Origin: Nemertoderma westbladi
Taxonomy: Eukaryota; Xenacoelomorpha; Nemertodermatida; Nemertodermatidae
NCBI GenBank assembly: GCA_032718475.1
Contig: JAUCBJ010004535.1
Coordinates: forward strand, 1-63,929
DNA length: 63,929 nt
Direction of reading: 5' to 3'
Within the stretch, counting starts at the first letter, position 1. Every line of letters starts with the position of its first letter. Shown here piece after piece: positions 56,495 through 63,929 of the stretch. The notes beneath the pieces were generated by a model that did no database searches, was not told the DNA's origin, and saw only the letters and a program-made list of their open reading frames with translations. The translations under genes were made by a program, and so were the position numbers.

Positions 56495-57255
56495 GGTATC
56501 TAATTACCACAATATACAGAACTCAAGTGTCTATTTACCACAAGACTACACTGCATCTAATTACCACAATATTATTTTACATTGGCATCTAATTACCACA
56601 ATATATAGAACATCTATTTACCACAAGACTACACTGCATCTAATTACCACAATATTATTTTACAATGGCATCTAATTACCACAATATACAGAACTCAAGT
56701 GTCTATTTACCACAAGACTACACTGCATCTAATTACCACAATATTATTTTACATTGGCATCTAATTACCACAATATACAGAACTCAGTGTCTATTTACCA
56801 CAAGACTACACTGCATCTAATTACCACAATATTATTTTACATTGGCATCTAATTACCACAATATACAGAACTCAAGTGTCTATTTACCACAAGACTACAC
56901 TGCATCTAATTACCACATTATTTTACATTGGCATCTAATTACCACATATACAGAACTCAAAATGTAAAATAATATTGTGGTAATTAGATGCTGTGTAGTC
57001 TTGTGGTAAATAGACACTTGAGTTCTGTATATTGTGGTAATTAGATGCCAATGTAAAATAATATTGTGGTAATTAGATGCAGTGTAGTCTTGTGGTAAAT
57101 AGACACTTGCGTTCTGTATATTGTGGTAATTAGACACCAATGTAAAATAATATTGTGGTAATTAGATGCAGTGTAGTCTTGTGGTAAATAGACACTTGCG
57201 TTCTGTATATTGTGGTAATTAGACGCCATTGTAAAATAATATTGTGGTAATTAGA
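56495..57255. repeat. Inverted tandem array of an ~89-bp unit
   Basis: About five plus-oriented units (words 'ctaattaccacaatatacag', 'tatttaccacaagactac', 'attattttacattggc') run to ~56957. Then about three units follow in the opposite orientation to ~57255. Unit starts at 56584, 56667, 56756, 56844 and 56930 give lengths of 83-89 bp. The centre is near 56957. The open frames seen on both strands are artefacts. 57256-57440 continues with 'ggtagattgtggtaggttgg' and 'aaaaacct' low-complexity. Confidence 0.92.
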
Positions 57256-57529
57256 TGCCTCTATCGAATTGTTGGGGTAGATTGCGGTAGATTGTGGTAG
57301 GTTGGGGTAGATTGTGGTAGGTTGGGGTAATTAGTAGGACCGACAAAAACCTAGCGAAAACCTTCAAAAACCTGCAAAAACCTTCCAAAAACCTACAAAA
57401 ACCTTGCAAAAACCTAAAACCTAAAAATTTTTCTGAAAAACCTATGGTTTTTGCCAGCCCTGGGTATATTGGTTATTGTCGACACCTGACAGCCTGACAC
57501 ACTGACTACCGGTATCGGCTGATTGGACT

Positions 57530-57569
57530 TGGACCTGCAACAGCGCTATACAAATCATAATATTACAAA
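57530..57569 (+). repeat. Possible LINE/SINE tail directly upstream of the pocket-protein start codon
   Basis: 'cagcgctatacaaatcataa' at 57540-57559 resembles the retroelement tails 'ggcgctatataaat' (2000) and 'ggcgctatacaaatta' (~30027). It ends about 10 bases before the ATG. Too short to be certain. Confidence 0.35.
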
Positions 57570-60551
57570 ATGGATAATCAACATTCGGCCATAAACTTGC
57601 CAGAATATGTCGAACAACAGTATAATAACTTATGTTTGGACCTTAATATGGACAAAACGACAATGGATGTGGCATGGGGAGATTACCAGAATCTGCAACA
57701 GTTATACACACTGGAAGGCAACCAATTGCATTGGTTGGCGTGTTCTCTATACGTAGCCTGCCGACGCGCCGAGACTCCCACTGTCAGCAACAACGTCGCC
57801 CAGGGTAACTTCGTCTCTCTCACGCGTTTACTTCGATCTTCTAAAATTAGTCTTATTGAATTTTTCAAAAAAATGTCCAAATGGCAGGACATGGCTAGTT
57901 TACCGACCGCCTTCCGTGATCGGATCGACCGACTCGAGAGAAACTTTCAAGTGGCCGCCGTTACTTTTAATAAATTTGAGAAAGTCTTCGCAACCGTCTT
58001 CCGAACACCTGAAGACGACATCGATTTATCTATACGAGCGCGTCATCGCAAACAGAAGACTAAACGACCGTGCACCAGCGGCGACCTGTTCGCATTCACA
58101 TGGGCGCTCTTCGTCCTCGTTAAGTCCAACTTCCCCGCTCTCAGCGACGACCTCGTCAATTCATACCACCTCCTCCTCGGCTGCGTGAACCTCATCTACA
58201 GCAATGTGACGGCCGCCTCGCGTCTCGACCTCCTCAGTCCGGGGTCCGACTGGCAGCGGACGGACCAATCCGCACTCGAGTCCTTGTGTCGGAAGTTCGA
58301 CGGAATCCAACTGGAAGCGTTCGCCATCGAGGAGCACTGGCTGCGTCCGCACGTCGCCGCCATGCTGCACTCGACTCAGTTGCTAGGCGACGATGACTCT
58401 CTCCTGGGTCTGTTAGACCCGGAAGTCTTTGACACCAATCTCCGTTCGGTTGATGGATACTACGAGGAGTATCTGCTGACGGAAGGGGACTTCGACGAAC
58501 GAGTGTTTATCCGTGGGAACTCGCACGAGGAGATCGGGACTCCGGCGAAGCGACGACCTTCCGGGAGCTCCGTGGAGGCCGCCAGTCCGTCAGCGAGACG
58601 CAACCTCCTGGACCACTTCGACGCGAACGTGTTGGAGCCGCAGACCCCGCTGACGGGGCGCAGACATCTCGCGCCACGCGGGAGCGGTGTTCCCGCAACC
58701 CCGGTGAGCGCGGCAACTTCCGCCGTCGCCAAGTTGCGTCGTCTCGCGGGAAGCGAAGGCGCGACGCCCAGTCGTCGGCTCGCTGCCGTTCTGGAGGCGG
58801 CGGGGGTCGGCCGGCTGGTGGACACCCTGGTAGACTCGCTGTCGGACGCGTTCACCGCGGGGTTCACCGCCGCGTCGGACGACGGAATCCGACCGTCGAA
58901 CAAACAGTTCGCCGCCCAACGTCTCGAACTCACAACCACTCTATACTACAAGCTGCTGGAGGGGGTCTGTCTGGAGGAGCTCGACCGGAGACAGAACGGG
59001 GAAGGAGGGAACGAAACGGACCGAGTTAGATCCGGGGCGCTGAAGGAGTTGTTGGAACACGAGTTGATGCATAGGTGTCTGTTTGCGGCTGCGTTGGAGT
59101 TGGTTCTGTTCGCGTACAACTCGCAGCGCTGCTTCCCGTGGACCGTGGAGGTGATCGGAGTTCAACCGTTCCACTTCGTGCGGATCGTCGAGGTCGTGAT
59201 AAAGACGGAGCCCGGACTCTCTAGGGAGATGGTGAAACATCTCAACGGGGTGGAAGAGAAGATCCTGGAGTCGTTGGCTTGGGTCGCCGAGTCTCCGTTG
59301 TGGGGGGCCGTGGCTGGCCCCCCCACCGAGACGCCCCCAGTGCCCCCTCCCGGCCCCCCGCCCGCCGGACTGCCCCCCTGCCAGGACGTTATGCTCCCCT
59401 CCCAGATGGAGGTCCTCTCCAGCCCCTCCGGCCGCTCTCAGTCCCTCCCCGTCCCGGATTCCCCCTTCGTTGCCCCTCGTCCCCCCGCCCCCCGGACCCC
59501 CGGGATGTCCCCCTCCCCCCGCGCACCTCTCGACTCCCCGAAGTCTGCCGTCGATCGCTTCGGCTCCGAGTCCCCGATCGGCGTCGCTAAACGCCGATTA
59601 TTCGGCCGCGAGGAACTCAAGGCCGATCCTACGGCCCCGACTCCGGCCGCATCGACGTCGGATAAACCGAAACGGAGCGGTTCGTTGGCGCTGTTTATGC
59701 GGAAGGTCTACCACCTAGCGTCGGTGCGACTGCGGGATCTGTGCGACCGACTCCGACAACCTACCGACATCCGACGTCGGGCGTGGACTCTGTTCGAACG
59801 CGGTCTCACCCAATCGGCCCCCGAGCTGATGACCGATCGCCACATCGACCAACTCATTATCTCCTCCGTCTACATGGCCGGTAAGCTGGTCGGGGAGGGC
59901 CGCAGCTTCCAGGATGTGTTACGGGCCTACCGCTGGCAACCGCAGGCCCACAGCCACGTCTACCGCAGCGTGTTGCTAGACGGCGGCCAATCGGGAGCCT
60001 CGACTCGCGGCTCCGTCATAGACTTCTATAACTCGGTGTTCGTCCCCAAGGTGAAACGCTTCGCCGTGGCTCTCCGTCGGTCTAAACCCGAGGAGCTCTC
60101 CACGCTGCCGTTGATTCAGTCCCCGAGGGGGTCTAGCTGCTCCCCCAGGCGGCTGGTCTCCCCCAACCATTGTCTTTTCGTGTCCCCCCACACCGGGAGG
60201 AGTCCCAGTAAACCCTCCAACAGCCCCCAATCAACTCCCTGCAAGAACCTCCTCTATTGCTTCAATACCAGCCCATCCAAGAATCTCCAGGACATTAACG
60301 CAGTGGTTAGGGATGGCGCCACCGTGTCTAGGAAACGAACTCTTAACTTCGACGGCGACGAGTCGGATTGCCACACTGTAGCTAAGCAACCGTCTCACGA
60401 GGGTTCCCCAGTGGCGCCCAACAGCCAACTGATCGCCGGCTCACAAATTATTATGTGGCAAAACGGCACGACCAATCCCGCATTAGTTCAGCTGGTTTCA
60501 ACCAATCAGAAGCAGCCTGAGACATCGGAGACTTTAGTTAACGACCAGTGA
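57570..60551 (+). CDS. RBL1: p107/p130-type pocket protein (RB family)
   Basis: 993 residues, single open frame. Pocket proteins bind E2F-DP and, in the DREAM complex, repress cell-cycle genes in quiescence. The N-terminal cyclin-fold domain (~1-330) has 'CSLYVACRR' and 'GDLFAFTWALFVLVK'. Pocket A is ~377-573 ('CFPWTVEVIGVQPFHFVRIVE'-type block, 'ESLAWVAESPLWG'), followed by a Pro-rich spacer ~575-700. The spacer contains KRRLFG (~671-676), the cyclin-docking RxL motif of p107/p130 spacers that separates these from RB1. Pocket B is ~702-850 ('LALFMRKVYHLASVRL', 'IDQLIISSVYMAGKL'). The C-terminus has 'SPRRLVSPNHCLFVSPH' and 'YCFNTSPSKNLQDIN', close to p107. Many SP/TP sites suit CDK control. 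No coding intron, unlike the ~20 exons usual elsewhere. Probably the single RBL1/RBL2 pro-orthologue. Confidence 0.93.
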   Translation: MDNQHSAINLPEYVEQQYNNLCLDLNMDKTTMDVAWGDYQNLQQLYTLEGNQLHWLACSLYVACRRAETPTVSNNVAQGNFVSLTRLLRSSKISLIEFFKKMSKWQDMASLPTAFRDRIDRLERNFQVAAVTFNKFEKVFATVFRTPEDDIDLSIRARHRKQKTKRPCTSGDLFAFTWALFVLVKSNFPALSDDLVNSYHLLLGCVNLIYSNVTAASRLDLLSPGSDWQRTDQSALESLCRKFDGIQLEAFAIEEHWLRPHVAAMLHSTQLLGDDDSLLGLLDPEVFDTNLRSVDGYYEEYLLTEGDFDERVFIRGNSHEEIGTPAKRRPSGSSVEAASPSARRNLLDHFDANVLEPQTPLTGRRHLAPRGSGVPATPVSAATSAVAKLRRLAGSEGATPSRRLAAVLEAAGVGRLVDTLVDSLSDAFTAGFTAASDDGIRPSNKQFAAQRLELTTTLYYKLLEGVCLEELDRRQNGEGGNETDRVRSGALKELLEHELMHRCLFAAALELVLFAYNSQRCFPWTVEVIGVQPFHFVRIVEVVIKTEPGLSREMVKHLNGVEEKILESLAWVAESPLWGAVAGPPTETPPVPPPGPPPAGLPPCQDVMLPSQMEVLSSPSGRSQSLPVPDSPFVAPRPPAPRTPGMSPSPRAPLDSPKSAVDRFGSESPIGVAKRRLFGREELKADPTAPTPAASTSDKPKRSGSLALFMRKVYHLASVRLRDLCDRLRQPTDIRRRAWTLFERGLTQSAPELMTDRHIDQLIISSVYMAGKLVGEGRSFQDVLRAYRWQPQAHSHVYRSVLLDGGQSGASTRGSVIDFYNSVFVPKVKRFAVALRRSKPEELSTLPLIQSPRGSSCSPRRLVSPNHCLFVSPHTGRSPSKPSNSPQSTPCKNLLYCFNTSPSKNLQDINAVVRDGATVSRKRTLNFDGDESDCHTVAKQPSHEGSPVAPNSQLIAGSQIIMWQNGTTNPALVQLVSTNQKQPETSETLVNDQ

Positions 60552-62554
60552 ATATTTTCGACCAATCATACAGCCGTATTACTTTTTACAGCTATTGTTT
60601 ATGCAATGTCGGCAATCACAGACTTTATTCGGCAGTATTTTATCTCAATATGTTTTAACTATTTTTTTTTCTTTTTTAGTATATTTTAAGTGTTTTTTTT
60701 TGCCTTATATTGAACATTTATTATGTGCATTTTAAATTTGTTATTAAACCTTAATTTAGTTAGGACTCTGTATAGAGTAACGTAAATATAAACTGTAGTC
60801 GGTATGACTTCCAGAAATAATCAGTGTCTCTAAAGTCAGTAAATTTAATTCAGTTTATTCGTCGCACAGGGTTTAATTAAGTATGTACCGGATTGTACCC
60901 CCTCTATATGGTAGTGTTGGTTGAGTTTTTGTATTCTGTGTAGTGTTGGTTTTGTAGTATGTATCTCTCATTGCCTTTAATAGTTGTTGCAAATATGAGA
61001 CTTTAGGCTTTCATATCAATGAATAGTTATTATTTGATAATATCTTCTTTTTGAGAACAGCTGGGAATATTTTTAATTAATATGAGTAAGTTGGATTCGT
61101 AACAAAAGTGTTTTATGAATTTGGTTTCGTCCGTCATCCAGAATCAACTCAGTTAAGGGGCAGTGTGGCGGTTCAAGTCCTTTTAAAATCATCTAAACCA
61201 AATTACGGATTGCCAACTTAAATTACGGATTGTCCACTAAGAAAAGTCCAGGATTTCCCTTTTGATTGAACCATCTGCCAACTGACCTACACTGGGTACC
61301 CGTTTCAGCTCGGCTAGTAGTAGTGGGTACTGATAGATAATGATTGCATACAATACAACCGGTATAAGCTGCCTACCCGGTACTGTTACAACTAGTATGG
61401 TGGTGTATGGCGTAAGCAATACTGAAAGTAAATTATTGCATCCTATTTTATTACAGCAACTGATGGTACCGCTATAGGCCTTACCAGGACTCTCTGGTAC
61501 GGTTATGCCTATAGTGTTTCCTCAGTTTGGCCTATGGGGGAGGGGGGGGTGGTTCAACAGCTATACATTGATACTGTATTAAAAACTAATATAAAATCTA
61601 GGAAACTGAGATTTGATGGATTGATGATTAAAAAATAAAAAATAAACAAAAGTTTAATTGTACTGGAATAAAACGAAACGAAATTGAGATCTGCTTCGTT
61701 TCGTTCAGACACCCACGACCTATGGAGCCACCTATGCGAATTCAAAGCGAAGCAATAAATAAACCACTACGCGGCAGCTGGCATTATTTAAACATTTTTC
61801 CCAATAACTCTCTTTGCCTCATGCTACACTTAGCGTGTCCTATTCCCTTCACCTTACCATTGATATTATTGGAAGGGTGAATAAGTTTCCATACCTGTTA
61901 CTATACGCATCAACTATGTACAGACTTTATGCAATATTTATTTGCTCAGCAATCGTTTGTAAATCTGGCGAGACGTTGCATTTCTGGACCTATTTCGAGT
62001 AACTGTATTACTTCGTTATGGGTGCCGCATATCATATATAGCTAAAAATATATTTGTTCACCACTTGTACAACGTATTCCCCCCCGTTTAGAACAAGGCC
62101 GGATAATATCCAAGTTGAATTCAATTCCCGTTACAAAGTAATGGTAAGTTCCTTGGGTTCTACTTATTCCAGGCTTAGAGTACTTGGCAAGCAATACCAA
62201 TAATTTGATTCTAACAAATAAATAAAACTAATGCGTTGAGAGGTTGGCAAAGATTGTTATGTATTATAGCAATGTTGAATAGTAACCAAAGGGTATATTA
62301 TATTATAGCCCGTTAGGTAATTGAATCGACCTTAGTCAATGTGTAAGCCCAGTGAAATTGCTTAATTATTTACTTTGCAGAGGGCGTTACTCCATATTTA
62401 GTTATTTTCATTTTTGTTATTTTTCTAAAATTTCTGTAGTTTTAATGGATACTACAGTACATTGATTAACTCGAGAACACGTTAATTAGCTTTACGGTAA
62501 CGGTGTTTTAGTATTCCAGAGTAGCGAAAATGTTAAAGTTACATTATTGTAATT
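60552..62554. other. Downstream intergenic region
   Basis: T-rich 3' flank of the pocket-protein gene with no clear gene. At 61665-61710 'aaaacgaaacgaaattgaga' is followed by 'cttcgtttcgttc', a small inverted motif related to 7935-8105. Confidence 0.45.
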
Positions 62555-62559
62555 AGTTA

Positions 62560-62760
62560 CGGCACATATCCAACCAGACACTATACAAGGTGTCTCATTG
62601 CCCCCCCCCCCCCCCCCCCCCCCACCCACACTTGTGTCTTGAACAAAGCCGCCTCCTCTTAGCAGAACATTTGAGTGATGGCAGCAGCGACATTTTATTG
62701 TTAAGCCGACGACATAACACTCTCAATGCAGCTGCATTGCAATATCCCGATTATGGTAGA
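62560..62760 (+). mobile_element. Degraded LINE 3' fragment containing a C23 run
   Basis: 'tccaaccagacactata' and 'ggtgtctcattg' match the LINE near 35023-35060. The C run (62601-62623) replaces its short ggttccccc. 'gcagctgcattgca' near 62730 recalls the LINE end. Strongly diverged. Confidence 0.6.
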
Positions 62761-63629
62761 TAAGTAACGAGTACATTATTACACAGGGGATGTTTTAATT
62801 AGAGTTTGGTCCTGGCGAACAAACCCTAACCCGAATTATTCTTCGATTGTGGCCTCAAACATTATAGTGCTTATTTAATAATTATTTTCATTTCTAGCGC
62901 ACTGCTTCCATTATTAGTAGGACATTAAATACCCACTAATAATAAAATATTAGTATATATTTTGACTCTTTATATACACTGTGTCGCTCTACCCAGGATG
63001 GTCTAGGCTAGCAGTCTTGTCTATCTGACCATTCAGACACCAGTCTGTGTTTGGTACGCCCAATTATAGTTTGAGTAAGAATTAGAATTGTTGTTAGATA
63101 GAGGGGGTGATCTATTTATGGAAATATGACGACATGTTGAGCTAAACGCTTTAGAAGATATTATTCTAAGTATTCCGATTATTCATTTAGTGATATATCA
63201 ATAATCTTACACAGAGATTCTTACTGTTTATATTCTTGTATTCTACTGGTATTCGTTGCGTTATGCTGTATTCGTAATCCGTAATGTTATTTTCATGTCG
63301 ACAAGTAGCCATTATTTCTGTAAGATTGTATCTATTGGGGTGTTACTGCCTATGTACTGCGTATGTGTAAGGCACATGGGATGTGCAAATCATTTACATG
63401 CCTAGCATCTCCATTCTCCACTATAGCGCTTGATAATGCTTTTATTATTTTTTATTAACAATCCGGGAAGCGCCCCGGCGCTATAATTAATTAATTGAAA
63501 GAAGCCGCATCGATTTAAAACATATAAACCTCTAGAAATGCACTGCACGGATACAAGTATGGTTAAAATAAGAATAAGATAAAGTAAAAATATAGTAAAA
63601 ATACACAGTGTCGTGTACCATCGTCAAAA
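62761..63629. other. Intergenic
   Basis: No gene recognised. 'gaagcgccccggcgctataattaa' near 63468-63491 looks like a retroelement 3' tail. Confidence 0.4.
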
Positions 63630-63652
63630 GGGGGGGGGGGGGGGGGGGGGGG
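63630..63652 (+). repeat. poly(G) run, 23 bases
   Basis: Uninterrupted G homopolymer. Confidence 0.95.
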
Positions 63653-63794
63653 CGTACAACTTCCTTGGACCAATATTACAGATTTTAAGACATTTATTAT
63701 GATCAAATTGAATATTTAAGTATGTTTTAACATCTATCGATTATATAAATATGCAATTTTAAATAGCAAATTAATTAAACTATTTAAATACAGA

Positions 63795-63872
63795 AACCAC
63801 CGCGGTGTGGTGGTAAGCAAACCTGAACGCTAATGGGGGGGAAACACGTTCGAGTCCTACAGGTGGCCAATT
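63795..63872 (+). mobile_element. tRNA-derived SINE head
   Basis: 'ggtgtggtggtaagcaaacc' (A-box-like) and 'acgttcgagtcctac' (B-box-like) are ~35 bp apart, as in a tRNA. The flanking stems are not complementary enough for a working tRNA. The body would continue to the window end. Confidence 0.55.
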
Positions 63873-63929
63873 CAAATTTTAGCTTCAATTTCTGAATGTT
63901 TTTCAACCAAGTACCGGTTTAAATAATTA

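Overview
The window is eukaryotic nuclear DNA from an animal, most likely a non-vertebrate (phylum not resolved). The evidence is a set of animal genes (mTORC2 subunit RICTOR, a p107/p130 pocket protein, a PAT-type amino-acid transporter, ZFAND4, DRAP1/NC2-alpha, RFC5 and a ciliary CLAMP/CABCOCO1-type protein), non-LTR retrotransposons, tRNA-derived SINEs, MITEs, foldback elements and satellites. Genes are GC-rich islands in an AT-rich background. Family names come from recognising motifs by eye; no search was run.

Layout: 1-3.5 kb, a 20-bp satellite split by a 5'-truncated LINE, then a GC-rich 38-bp satellite. 3.8-5.2 kb, a MITE and a foldback insertion with a 13-bp target duplication; a tRNA-headed SINE inside it ends in a complete hammerhead ribozyme fold. 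6.4-6.9 kb, DRAP1 (-). 12.1-13.7 kb, ZFAND4 (+) with a small MITE just past its stop. 15.9-20.9 kb, a TIR element, a decayed retroelement, a 315-bp tandem repeat, a SINE and a LINE copy. 21.5-25.2 kb, CABCOCO1-like (-) and RFC5 (+), head to head. 27.9 kb, a possible lone first exon. 28.5-37.4 kb, mobile DNA: a foldback element with minisatellite ends and a 9-bp TSD, a SINE, a 1.5-kb palindromic element, a damaged LINE, and a 1.5-kb TIR transposon carrying a 27-bp minisatellite. 37.9-38.4 kb, a 61-bp tandem repeat. 39.4-41.3 kb, SLC36-like transporter (+), whose stop codon is the first unit of an 18-copy 51-bp minisatellite. 45.3-50.1 kb, RICTOR (-). 54-57.3 kb, inverted repeats, a SINE, a second low-complexity foldback element and an inverted tandem array. 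57.6-60.6 kb, p107/p130-like (+). The remainder is intergenic with repeat fragments.

The genes do not form one pathway: two are transcription or cell-cycle regulators (DRAP1, pocket protein), one is a clamp-loader subunit (RFC5), two link to nutrient and growth control (RICTOR, PAT transporter), one is ciliary and one ubiquitin-related. Six of the seven have no intron in the coding region and RFC5 has one, although several of these genes have 10-40 exons in other animals. The most unusual items are the hammerhead-SINE, the intron-poor genes, the minisatellite that includes a stop codon, and the foldback transposons whose terminal repeats are themselves minisatellites or A-rich tracts.
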